Source of the DNA: Sepioteuthis lessoniana
Taxonomy: Eukaryota; Mollusca; Cephalopoda; Myopsida; Loliginidae
Direction: 5' to 3'
Assembly: GCA_963585895.1 (NCBI GenBank)
Contig: OY757904.1
Location: 30,126,046 to 30,190,045, forward strand
DNA length: 64,000 nucleotides
Below, piece after piece: positions 44,586 through 53,690 of the stretch (position 1 is its first letter; every line of letters begins with the position of its first letter). The position numbers and the translations under genes were made by a program. A model generated the notes under the pieces. The model was not told where the DNA came from. It saw only the letters and a list, made by a program, of their open reading frames with translations, and searched no databases.

Positions 44586-45543
44586 TTTTCCAGAAGCGTG
44601 CATACATATATACACACACGGAGAAATTTGAAAACAATAACTCAAATTTATGTCCATAGAAAGTCAAACAGATGAAAGTAGAAGAGCACCGTTAGATGAA
44701 TCTTATTTTAATCTACCAAACATTATTTTGCTGCAAAATCTCCATCCTGATCAACGCATATTTTCATCCATGGTGATGAAAAGTTTGCATTCGGTGTCCT
44801 CTGCTCATAAAGAACGTGCGTCATTACCTAAACACACCGGTGTTGATCGATTATTACTCAACTGTGTTAACTATTTTGGATGTGCTCTTTATGTACTGGT
44901 TAACTTAATAGGAAATAGACAAGGTCAACTGAGTTCAAATCCTGTAAGAGACTGTTGGTATTTCTGATCGCGCTAATACTCATGAAAGCAGTGAGAATCC
45001 AACTATTTGCTCTTTAACCGCGATATGGAGAAAAGAAATTAGAACTTGTTAAACTCCGGTTAAAAAACTATCCATGTCGCATTTTCCTCGTGCGGAGTAC
45101 GTAAATAAATGTTTAAATGTTTACTTCATTGAAAGAAATGGGGTAGGGCTATGCGCTTTACCATTAGCGAGAGACAAACTACGTTCCGTTGGGATTTCAA
45201 CCCACAAAATTCGAGGGAATCGATCATCTGAAAAATAACTTTTCTAACAGCAATGTTATCATTGATGTTGCAAAAATAGAGATGCCTCCATTCTTTCCGA
45301 TTTGAACAAGTCTGATCAAAAGGCAAATGGCCGTTTCTGTAAGTGTAAGCATGATTTTTCAAGGTAAAAAATCCTCTCGTATAGTGTATTTTTTCACCAT
45401 ATGTTTGTATTTGTTGACAAATAAATTGGAGGCATTAATTACGGAGCGACGCACACACACACACAATCAAAATATGGCATGGACACAAACTCACGGCAAC
45501 TGGTGAAGATAGATAGACGGATCAATATATACCCATACACACG
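44586..45543. other. stretch with a possible SINE-like box, otherwise nothing recognised
   Basis: 'TACTGGTTAACTTAATAGG' and 'GAGTTCAAATCC' at about 44898-44942 resemble A and B boxes. The 105-codon frame at 44650-44967 runs across them and is not recognised. Confidence 0.35.
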
Positions 45544-45547
45544 CACG

Positions 45548-45580
<33 letters not shown>

Positions 45581-45582
45581 GT
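45544..45582. repeat. (AC)n(AT)n microsatellite
   Basis: Short compound run. Confidence 0.92.
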
Positions 45583-45810
45583 TTATATATACCGATTATT
45601 CCATCTTTTGATAAGTTATGCATAAGGCCAAGGCTGCTGGTTGACTGTTTGTTTTCAGCAATCCAACCATCGGAGAACTCTAGGACATATGATTACATAG
45701 GGGAGTACTTCCCAGTCGCCAGGAAACGTTGATTTTGTTGTGTCTACAACATCATTTGCTTGACACGTTCTTAGACGATAATGAGCACTGTCTTTAAATG
45801 TAAGAAACTG

Positions 45811-45814
<4 letters not shown>

Positions 45815-45886
<72 letters not shown>
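45815..45886. repeat. (AT)n followed by a T-run
   Basis: About 28 AT units then about 17 T. Confidence 0.96.
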
Positions 45887-46000
45887 CAAGAAAAAACAAT
45901 ATTCGGTCACATTAGGATAATGAATTTATTTCCATTCTGTTAATAGCATTGATATGAATCGAAGACTCTTAGGTCTTCATCAGATTCAATAAGAAAATAA
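45887..46000 (+). repeat. single arm related to the foldback element at 38.6 kb
   Basis: 'CGGTCACATTAGGATAATGA', 'ATTTATTTCCATTCTGTTAA' and a 'CTCTTAGGTCTTCATCAGAT' end correspond to the left arm at 38612-38735. The minus strand reads TCTGATGAAGAC...GTCTTC, a hairpin after a CTGATGA box, but GAAA is lacking. Confidence 0.6.
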
Positions 46001-46440
46001 AACTTAGGACAACCAGATAGGACGGATAGTCAAAGGAATGAAGGAGAGAGAGAAAAGAAATCCATTTCAGTCATACCCTTTACCCATGTAATGCTAGTTC
46101 TGGACCCTACCCGTTTAAAACAATGACAACTACAAAACCAATAAAAATAACAATTCAGCTATTCCAGTAATACATATCCAAATTTCAACCATTTCTAACA
46201 TAATTATCAATTTTGATTTTAGTATGTCATCATTTCTTCTTGGAAAGGTACCAAAAGTCCTGCCGTTAATGGTTAGACTTCTTTAACCATATTAAAATAT
46301 CTATATTAATTTGACAAATAATTTGATCTCTTAATTTATTTACATTGAACACTTTACCAAGAATATTTAAATTTTCGGAATTTGAATAATTCATTTGTCA
46401 TAACAAAATATTCCCCTACAGCGGATTTACGGGATTAAAA
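46001..46440. other. AT-rich stretch, nothing recognised
   Basis: No supported feature. Confidence 0.5.

Positions 46441-46479
<39 letters not shown>
46441..46479. repeat. (AT)n microsatellite, left of mariner M4
   Basis: About 19 AT units ending at the left TA of the transposon. Confidence 0.95.
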
Positions 46480-46481
<2 letters not shown>

Positions 46482-47405
46482 TGGTGCATTCAATAGGTTT
46501 CCAGGCTTTTTTGTACAGGCATTTAAAATTGTCGTAGACTCTTGAAAATCCAGTATATCATTGCCATTTATCGCACGAGATGATTGACTAATTTCTATGA
46601 TTTCAGGTTTAAATGAACAGCTACAGCAGGAATTGGAATACATCCTACTAAACCCTGAATTTCAAAGCTGGTGAATTTCAAAAATGCACTCAGGAGGTGA
46701 GGACATTTTAGAAGAATAATGTGCAATAAAATTCTGTTTTAAACATGGAAAAAATGCCATGCGATGAAAGATGGATCTACTGCTATGACTCAGAGACCAA
46801 GAGACAGAGTTCCCAGTGGAAACATGCTGGCTCTCCCAGACCCAAGAAGGCCAGACAGAGCAAATCAACCCACAAACTTTTGATGATCCCTATTTTTGAC
46901 AGCACTGGCATGATCTACATGCACTGTGTTCCCACTGGACCAACAGTCAACAAGGAATACTCTGCTGAGGTTTTAAGGGAATTTAGGGAAAGATTCCGAC
47001 GGAATAAGCCAGCACTCTTCAAATCGGGTCAGTGGCATTTCCACCAGGACAATGCACCAGTCCACAACTCCATCCTTGTCACAGACTATTTGACCAAGAT
47101 GGGAATCAAGTCAGTTTCACACCCTCTCTATAGTACAGACCTTGCTCCCTGTGACTTTTGTTTATTCCTTAAGCTCAGAGGCTATCGTTATGAGACAATT
47201 GAGGAGATGAAAGAGGCTGTGACGAAGGTCATTGACAGGCTCACACATGAGGAAATCCATGGGGCCTTCAAGAAGTTGTTGGAACGGTACAACAAGTGCA
47301 TTGTTGGTGGAGGATATTACTTTGAATGGGACTAGCATTTCACGTTTGTACAATCAATAAAAGTGCCCATACGAAAAAGTCTGGAAACGTATTTAATGAT
47401 CGTCG
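46480..47405 (+). mobile_element. mariner-like transposon copy M4, inserted into an AT/GT microsatellite
   Basis: A 926 bp element with imperfect terminal inverted repeats (left GTGGTGCATTCAATAGGTTT; right end complement CGACGATCATTAAATACGTT) and TA on both sides. AT units continue on both flanks, so it landed inside a microsatellite. Relative to a usual ~1.3 kb mariner it lacks the N-terminal DNA-binding part; the deletion point (AATAAAATTCTGTTTTAAA next to GAAAAAATGCCATG, about 46727-46760) is the same as in copy M3. Confidence 0.93.
46745..47335 (+). CDS. mariner transposase, catalytic domain only
   Basis: 196 codons, uninterrupted. It begins near the first catalytic motif (CDERWIYCYD, with CDE in place of the usual GDE), followed by SETKRQSSQWKH, a GMIYMHCVPTGPTVNKEY segment, then QWHFHQDNAPVH with the second catalytic Asp and YSTDLAPCDF with the third. 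Thirty-four residues separate the last two Asp, the mariner D,D34D spacing. It ends with ETIEEMKEAVTKVID and ERYNKCIVGGG. All three catalytic residues remain. The helix-turn-helix N-terminus needed to bind the terminal repeats is absent, so on its own it is unlikely to mobilise the element. Confidence 0.88.
   Translation: MEKMPCDERWIYCYDSETKRQSSQWKHAGSPRPKKARQSKSTHKLLMIPIFDSTGMIYMHCVPTGPTVNKEYSAEVLREFRERFRRNKPALFKSGQWHFHQDNAPVHNSILVTDYLTKMGIKSVSHPLYSTDLAPCDFCLFLKLRGYRYETIEEMKEAVTKVIDRLTHEEIHGAFKKLLERYNKCIVGGGYYFEWD

Positions 47406-47480
<75 letters not shown>
47406..47480. repeat. (AT)n(GT)n microsatellite, right of mariner M4
   Basis: About 12 AT then about 23 GT units, with one AT interruption. 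Confidence 0.96.
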
Positions 47481-47485
<5 letters not shown>

Positions 47486-48166
47486 GCTGATATCTTTTTG
47501 TGAAAGCTGCATTTTAAATTGTAACTGAAAATGTAAGTATTGAATGAGTTGTTAGAAAAATATGAACAGTGACTCTATCCAAGCCTTATATTTTTGTCTT
47601 CGTAGAAAAGCGAAAATTGCCATTAAACCAAAACAGGGCGGTTCACATTTGGGGTTCAATCTTTAAATCATTGCATTGTGAGTATGCATCACCTGGGCGA
47701 GATAAGATATGCACATTAGAAACTCATTTAAAACTGCAAAGAACGCGCTTGTGTACTTTTGTGGATCACACACTCGTGAGCACGCATCTAAAACACTGAC
47801 GGGACCTAAATTTTTGCTGTCTCTAAATCGTCATTTCTTTATGTCTTATTTGTTATTTGATTATTTCGAACACGTGTATTAAATATACCATAAATTATTC
47901 CAGAGTGGTGTTACTAGTTCATTCAGGTTAAAAAGTAGAATACTTTTATACCACGGCGTGCGAATAAGAGAATCAAAACTGACTTTCTACGTTCGTTGGA
48001 AACACAACATTGACAGAGATAGCGACTGTACACCATATATGATGCGTAGCCCACTAAAAATTTCAAGACATCAAAACGACTAAAGATCCGAACTGAGAGG
48101 CACACATCTAGTCAACATTAAAGCAGTACCTGAGAGGTCGATACGATATATAAAAGCGAGTTACGG
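47481..48166. other. intergenic stretch, nothing recognised
   Basis: The 76-codon frame at 47569-47799 is not recognised. Confidence 0.45.

Positions 48167-48219
<53 letters not shown>
48167..48219. repeat. (AT)n microsatellite
   Basis: About 26 AT units. Confidence 0.96.
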
Positions 48220-48221
<2 letters not shown>

Positions 48222-48432
48222 GGCTTACTTTAGGTGTAATTAAAAGTTTCATGTGACGAATTTGAACGAGTGTTTAGTACATGGATATCCCGTTTTGTCA
48301 ACTGATAGCCATCATATTTCCATTTGCCTAGAAAACGTTTAGTTAAGGCGATATTTTTTTTAGCAATCAGTCTTTTATGTTCTGCTACCTCTTGGCTTTG
48401 CGACATTCAATCACTCCGTCTTTATTACATGC

Positions 48433-48463
<31 letters not shown>

Positions 48464-48515
48464 CTTCTTCTTCTTCTTCTTCTTCTTCTTCTTCTTCTTC
48501 TTCTTCTTCTTCTTG
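48433..48515. repeat. (CTT)n microsatellite
   Basis: About 27 perfect CTT units, the longest pure trinucleotide run here. Frames through it give homopolymers of Phe, Leu or (minus) Arg and are not genes. Confidence 0.98.
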
Positions 48516-48565
48516 TGTCTGTGCTTGTAAGAAACATTGATGATGTATTGCACCCCCCACACACA

Positions 48566-48566
<1 letters not shown>

Positions 48567-48631
<65 letters not shown>
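48567..48631. repeat. (AT)n microsatellite
   Basis: About 32 AT units, 50 bases after the CTT run. Confidence 0.97.
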
Positions 48632-48634
<3 letters not shown>

Positions 48635-49045
48635 TTATATGTTAACATGTTTGTCGCTTACTTTCACTCATAATATATGCCATCTTATTTATTTATATGT
48701 TTATTTTATTTCTTTTTATTTACTAAGCTCAACTTAGTTTGGTATAAGCCAACAGTGAGATGACACTAAAGATGGATGGCCCTAAAATACAAAATATTTT
48801 TTCTTGATAATTTTCTTTTTTGCATTTATGTAATTATATCTTCAGTTTTTAAGCATTTGTATACAACATACATTCCTACTGAGTGATACGTATAAACAAA
48901 AGACAATCTTGTTTTATTTTATTTCATGTTCAAAAGTGTAATATTATCTGAAGTTTATTTCAATTCTTCTTATTAGTGTATTTCACCTTTGTTAAGTCTT
49001 CGTAAGTCGACTGTTCAACGTAAGGATTACATTAGAAATCATCAC

Positions 49046-49116
49046 ACAAACACACACATACACACGCATAAACACACACACACACACGCGCGCACGCACG
49101 CACGCACACACTCACA
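49046..49116. repeat. interrupted (AC)n with CGCA units
   Basis: AC units mixed with CGCG and ACGC variants. Confidence 0.9.
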
Positions 49117-49429
49117 CATGAAATATATAAAATTATTTAAAACATGAAAAATTCTTTGGAGAATAAATAAGATGACTTATATTATGTGTGAAAGTAAGCG
49201 ACAAACACGTTAACAATATTTCACTGATTCTTCTTTAGAAGCAAATCGGTTGACTGTTTCGTTTTATTTGTTATTGCTGTTTCTTTTTTTCTGAAAGAAA
49301 TAAAAACAAAAAGAAAACAATTACTCTTTCGTACGTTTAGCCTATTTCTTTGTGCCAATATTTATTTTCTATTTTCTTTTATATCACCGATATTTTTACA
49401 GAAGGAATTGTGTTCAATGTTAGATTAAC

Positions 49430-49657
49430 ATGGCGGATAAATGTAAGGAAGAAACATCTTCAGTTTTCAAAAAATATATACGTATTAAGAATATACAACA
49501 AGCAGCAATAATACAAGCTCAAGCATATCAAGATTCTGGACCAGTGGAAATTCCCCAGAATGCATGCGGAGTTGAAAAATACTTAGCAGAAATAACAGAA
49601 TATAACTTTATTTTATTATCATTTTGTCGTCGTATCAGAAAAAAAAACGGAAATTAA
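49430..49657 (+). CDS. short open frame, possible host exon, unrecognised
   Basis: 75 codons starting MADKCKEETSSVFKKYIRIK, of balanced composition. A pyrimidine-rich tract ending TATTTTTACAG lies about 30 bases upstream (49389-49401), like a 3' splice site. The last ~15 codons look non-coding (A/T-rich), so a donor may lie before them, but I cannot place one. No known domain. Confidence 0.25.
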   Translation: MADKCKEETSSVFKKYIRIKNIQQAAIIQAQAYQDSGPVEIPQNACGVEKYLAEITEYNFILLSFCRRIRKKNGN

Positions 49658-50079
49658 TTTTGTTTATTCCACTTCTGTACTTGAGAAAAATTTTGATTTG
49701 GTCACGTGAGGGCTATCTATGTAGTGTGTCTTAGACAATAATTGCCTGGTTGTGCCTATTCTTCTCCAGGTCTGGTTATAAATTCAGATTTCTTTTTTCT
49801 CCTTGACCAGAGGTCACAAAAAGCGTAACGAGTCCAGTTTTGCATAACAATTTACCCATAGCTTCCTGCGACGATAACCGCCAAGCCGGGTGACAGAACA
49901 TATGCAAGAATGATTTACGTGGGAAATAAAAGAGAAAACATTCTCAAGGGAATTAAGATAGATAAAGAGTAAGAGTAATCCAAAAGAAGAAATAAGAAAC
50001 TTATAAAAAGAAGAGAAGAATGAAAAAAAAAAAACTTATGAAAAGATGCGATAAAATATACTACTACTACTACTACTAT

Positions 50080-50111
<32 letters not shown>

Positions 50112-50279
50112 ATCTTACCAGTTCAGGAGTTCCCTGTTAAGATATCACTCGTTATAAGTAATTCATTAACGATATCTGTCGTCACGTCTTGGGCAGGAAA
50201 AACCTGACGGAGTCCACTCCTCTCATGATCTTATTTTTGATTCGGACTTTCTTCTGCAACACTGGGTCGCCAAATCAAG
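49658..50279. other. stretch with a (CTA)n run, otherwise nothing recognised
   Basis: (CTA)n at about 50060-50110, 16 or so units with one ATT interruption. Confidence 0.6.
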
Positions 50280-50450
50280 GATAAAAAATCCAGTCTGCAC
50301 CGCTATTAACACATAGATGGAGGGAAAATTGGTGTATTCATAACTTTGTCTAAGATATTTGCGCTATGAAAATGAAAATAGACTCTTTCAGGATTTGTAC
50401 CCTGGAAGCCGAAACCACATCGTAGGATTTGAAGTCACGTTCTCAATTCC
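50280..50450 (-). mobile_element. tRNA-derived SINE, family S3, degraded
   Basis: Plus-strand text 'TTAACACATAGATGGAGGGA', 'GTGTATTCATAACTTTGTCT', 'AAGATATTTGCGCTATGAAA' and 'GATTTGTACCCTGGAAGCC' follows the reverse of family S3 at 34740-34870. Confidence 0.55.
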
Positions 50451-50521
50451 ATTCCCTTCGACAATATCCATTACCTTAAACATGCTTCCACACATACAAT
50501 ATACACGTAATTCCAAACAGA

Positions 50522-50756
50522 TGCATATATGTCAATAGCCCGGGAGACCGGTGTTCAATCCCAGGACAAGTCATACCAAAATCTCGAAAATGATACTAGA
50601 TGCTGCCATGTTTAACACTCAGCATAAGGTATTTGTCAAGGGTAAATTTAAGCAATACATATAAAATAGTTGCGCCCTTCCTTACATCTCCATGGTGCAG
50701 CTAATGAAAAGGGGGGCGTACGGGTTGCCCTTCACTATGATTGCCAACTTTACTTA
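50522..50756 (+). mobile_element. tRNA-derived SINE, family S1 (copy f, 5'-truncated)
   Basis: Begins inside the head ('ATGTCAATAGCCCGGGAGAC'), B box 'TGTTCAATCCC', S1 body including AACACTCAGCATAAGGT, AAGGGTAAATTTAAGCAA and TTGCGCCCTTCCTTACATCT, 3' end 'GATTGCCAACTTTACTTAT' and then AT units. Confidence 0.85.
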
Positions 50757-50948
50757 TATATATATATATATGTACTCCCATACCCCCGTAGGGTCGAGTT
50801 CTCTAGCGAAGAAGTAATCGTGTTGCCATTAGCGCCTTTGCAAATCTCTTCGTATTTGAATTGAGATCTCGGCGGCCGTTGAACGGATGTATGTAAACAA
50901 TAGTAATTGTGATTCATAACCGTTTAAAAAATGTACTTCTTAGCAAAT
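50757..50948. other. short spacer, nothing recognised
   Basis: Short AT run at 50757-50772, then no supported feature. Confidence 0.5.
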
Positions 50949-51027
50949 ATCTCCTCGTGGCTAAATGGTTAGAAGCTTTGGCTTGGCGTTTGAATCAACC
51001 GGGTTTCGATCCCAGCTACGGGGAGAT
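50949..51027 (+). ncRNA. tRNA-like head of the hammerhead SINE
   Basis: 79 bases starting ATCTCCT and ending GGGGAGAT; the ends pair as a 7 bp acceptor-like stem with one G-T pair. A box 'TGGCTAAATGGTTAGAAGC' and B box 'GGTTTCGATCCC' have normal spacing. The T-stem has one mismatch and the anticodon arm is not clean, so this is a tRNA-derived Pol III promoter, not a functional tRNA. It is followed after three bases by a hammerhead ribozyme. Confidence 0.8.
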
Positions 51028-51030
51028 ACT

Positions 51031-51085
51031 GTCAAGCCACACTGATGAGTTCTGATAGAACGAAACAGATCTGTCTGTGGATGAC
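51031..51085 (+). ncRNA. hammerhead ribozyme, type I, complete
   Basis: Self-cleaving RNA fold with all core bases. CTGATGA is at 51042-51048. Stem II is GTTCT (51049-51053) with AGAAC (51057-51061) and loop GAT. GAAA is at 51062-51065. Stem III is ACAG (51065-51068) with CTGT (51071-51074), loop AT. C 51075 is the residue before the cleavage point. Stem I is CCACA (51037-51041) with TGTGG (51076-51080), then an AG/A internal loop and an outer GTCA (51031-51034) with TGAC (51082-51085). The ends open through stem I, so it is type I. ACAGATCTGT across stem III is a perfect 10-base palindrome, so two transcripts could pair as a dimeric ribozyme. Short stem III is typical of hammerheads in retroelements (schistosome SINE-like repeats, Penelope-like elements, retrozymes). 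Activity itself is inferred. Confidence 0.93.
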
Positions 51086-51119
51086 TATATATATTAGTGA
51101 TGAATATTTTGATTTGAAT

Positions 51120-51993
51120 AAAGGAATTACATAAAAAGGCAAGAATGTTTAGAGAAGACAGAAAAAAAAAAACAACAAATTGGTGGAAAATACAAATTAA
51201 GAAAAAGAAGACATAAGACTAAGTTTTTGCTCTTATGATACTTCTTTTTGTTTAATTTTGTTTATTTTTTTTTTAGAAAGAATATAATCTATTATTCTAA
51301 GAAACCACCGCGAGTTTCATAAGACAACTCTTTATCACTCTAAGAACAATTTAAAAAAATAAAAGTTTCTATAAAAGACAAAACGAAAATCTAATATTTA
51401 GAACAACGAGATGAAATTTAACCATTTCTGTCATAAATTACATCCTAGATAGACTTGACAAAAGGAGACTTATATTAAAACTAAGAATCGTTACGCAAGT
51501 TCAATCTTTTGAAAAAATCAAAAACTATCAAGAAAAATGTTATTTTAAAAGCGATCACGAACAAATCAATATTGGCGCCTATATTCTCTATCCTAGATAA
51601 TGATGTGAAACTTTTTATTGCAGAATACAATAATACACCGATTGGTAGAAACTGTTAGGCTTCCGTCGAAGGGTCAAATGGAAATGTTCAATCATTTAAT
51701 AAGATTAATATTATCATATATGCAAAACTATACGGCAGTGTTCAAATTATTTATATTTTTATTGGGACGCTTAATAAGTAGAATAACAAAAGTTAACTTG
51801 TAATACTTAAAACCATTTCACAATGAACAAACAAATAATTAATATCAATTTACTTTGGATAGGTATACTTGAAAAAAAAAAGTTAACATCGTGCAATATG
51901 TATTCTAAAAACTCGTTTAAAAAAGATTACCTACAAACTATTTGCTTAAAAATCAAACACACACAGGCAAGTACAAACACAGCCACGAACAAA

Positions 51994-51995
<2 letters not shown>
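51120..51995. other. AT-rich stretch, nothing recognised
   Basis: Apart from the likely 3' part of the hammerhead SINE up to about 51130, no supported feature. Confidence 0.45.

Positions 51996-52069
<74 letters not shown>
51996..52069. repeat. compound (AC)n(AT)n microsatellite
   Basis: About 16 AC and 20 AT units. Confidence 0.96.
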
Positions 52070-52073
<4 letters not shown>

Positions 52074-52229
52074 CTTCAGATTCTCGAAGCACTATATATT
52101 AGAAACCTGCAACCAGCACTTAATAGAATTAATTTTCAAACCAGTGCTAACGTACTTAAATGTCTTTAGTTACTGGCACTATTTACAGAATTACATTTAA
52201 AAGCAAGCGCCATAATCTCCAACAGCAAA

Positions 52230-52335
52230 GACGTCCTTACACAGTAGTAATTTGCTAAAACAAAAGTTACATCACTTTTGTAACAGATTCTCCCCTGATG
52301 ATGGCCCAAAGTCGGGCAGAAAGTACTAGGGATAC
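52230..52335 (+). repeat. probable Penelope-like terminal remnant with hammerhead-like core
   Basis: CTGATGA at 52289-52295, a bulged GCCC/GGGC stem II and GAAA about 17 bases later, in the right order. A 12-base hairpin (AAAGTTACATCACTTTTGTAAC) lies just upstream. Stems I and III and a UH cleavage site are not convincing. Penelope-like elements carry such motifs in their terminal repeats, which is the basis for the guess. Confidence 0.4.
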
Positions 52336-52456
52336 ATACAACTATGGACAATACCTTAATCAGTTCCCCCCGAATACCATAAAATAATACGGGAATTCGA
52401 ACGGATCCAAAAGAGAATATGTAGGCATAAAATGTCTATTATGTTCAATGAAATTT

Positions 52457-52458
52457 TC

Positions 52459-52539
<81 letters not shown>
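52457..52539. repeat. (AT)n microsatellite
   Basis: About 40 AT units with one TT interruption. Confidence 0.97.
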
Positions 52540-52540
<1 letters not shown>

Positions 52541-52585
52541 GAAATGTATGAAACCAACAATTCCCCCCTCAGCAGGGTGAAATGA

Positions 52586-52925
52586 AACTAAACTGTATAC
52601 TTTTGCTAACCTGAATTGCTTGAAAGAGAACTGTTTTCACATTGAAACAGCGTACTTATGCTGTTTGAAATAAAACTGTTTTTACATAGAACAAACTGTA
52701 TACTTATGCTAAGCTGAATTGTTTGAAATATAACTGTTTTTGACACTGTAACTGTGTACTTATGCTAAACTGATCTGTTTGAGATATAACTGTTTTGTCA
52801 TTTAATTATTTATAAACCGAAAAGATACTTATACTGAATTGTTTGAAATTTAATTCCGCGTTAAACGACCCAAAAATGGTCGATACTCCGTAAAACAAAA
52901 CCATCAACCAATCAACCAACCAACG
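52586..52925 (-). repeat. minisatellite-bearing repeat element (best copy)
   Basis: Five tandem units of about 46-64 bases. The plus-strand unit is AAACTGTATACTTATGCTAA, then CTGAATTGTTTGAAATA and TAACTGTTTTTGACA. They are followed by a leader (minus-strand sense: TTTTACGGAGTATCGACCAT, then GGGTCGTTTAACGC) that is shared with 62845-63090 and, more loosely, 59825-60025. So the array is part of a dispersed element, not an isolated satellite. Confidence 0.8.
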
Positions 52926-53447
52926 CAGAATCTCGAACTAAACCATTTATTTATCCACGGAAGTTGACTGTTATCATGTTACTTGGTATTATGAAACGCT
53001 GTACATTGCTTCACTCCGTGTGTGATTTAAAAGTCTTGCAGATGACCGTAAAATGTAGCCGGACTAATTATTTACAATGGGACTTACGCTTTACATGTTC
53101 GAACTCAACAATAACATTGCAGAAGAAACCAAAAACATTTGTGCAAAAATTCTAGGCAAAATTGATATCGGTGAAGTAACCTAATGATTCAAGAAATGTC
53201 AAATGGGTTGCAGAAACTTCAATGATCCGAAAAAAATCAGACAGGTCAAAAATTTCTCGACATAGCCAAAGAGATATATCCGAGTAGTAATTGGAGAGTA
53301 TCAGGCAAGCTCGGCGTATCACTGTTAGTAGTAAAGTCTTTTGAAGCTACCGAACTTTGTCTCAAGTTACCAAAACATAGAATGAACATTTTATTTTTAT
53401 TTCAAGATAAACAGTTTTGTCTTCCCCTTCTATCTATTGTGAGGTGT
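52926..53447. other. AT-rich stretch, nothing recognised
   Basis: No supported feature. Confidence 0.5.
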
Positions 53448-53690
53448 GTCCCCGTTGCATAATGGCTAAAGTGCTGTAATGTGGCCACGAAGTAAGCAAG
53501 TCTTAATTCTAATTGATGTATGACGTTTACTTTCTGCCTAATACTTTAGGGAATGGTATGAACACCCTACTCTCACCAAGCTATGGGTTACATACTATCA
53601 CTGCTGTTCAACAAGGATAACTTTGGCATTAAATAACCCACGAAGGTTAATATGCCCTTAAAGAAAGAAGCGATACAAAACCAATCAATC
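53448..53690 (+). mobile_element. tRNA-derived SINE, family S3
   Basis: Head 'CCGTTGCATAATGGCTAAAG', degraded B box, body with 'CACCAAGCTATGGGTTA', 3' end 'GCATTAAATAACCCACGAAG' and 'GTTAATATGCCCTTAAAG'. The closest partner is 34650-34885. Confidence 0.7.

Noticed and set aside
48324-48673. Frames with poly-Phe, poly-Leu and poly-Arg
   Set aside because: Translations of the (CTT)27 run in three frames.
50949-51027. A genuine tRNA gene
   Set aside because: The anticodon arm does not form cleanly and the T-stem has a mismatch; it is better read as a tRNA-derived SINE head.
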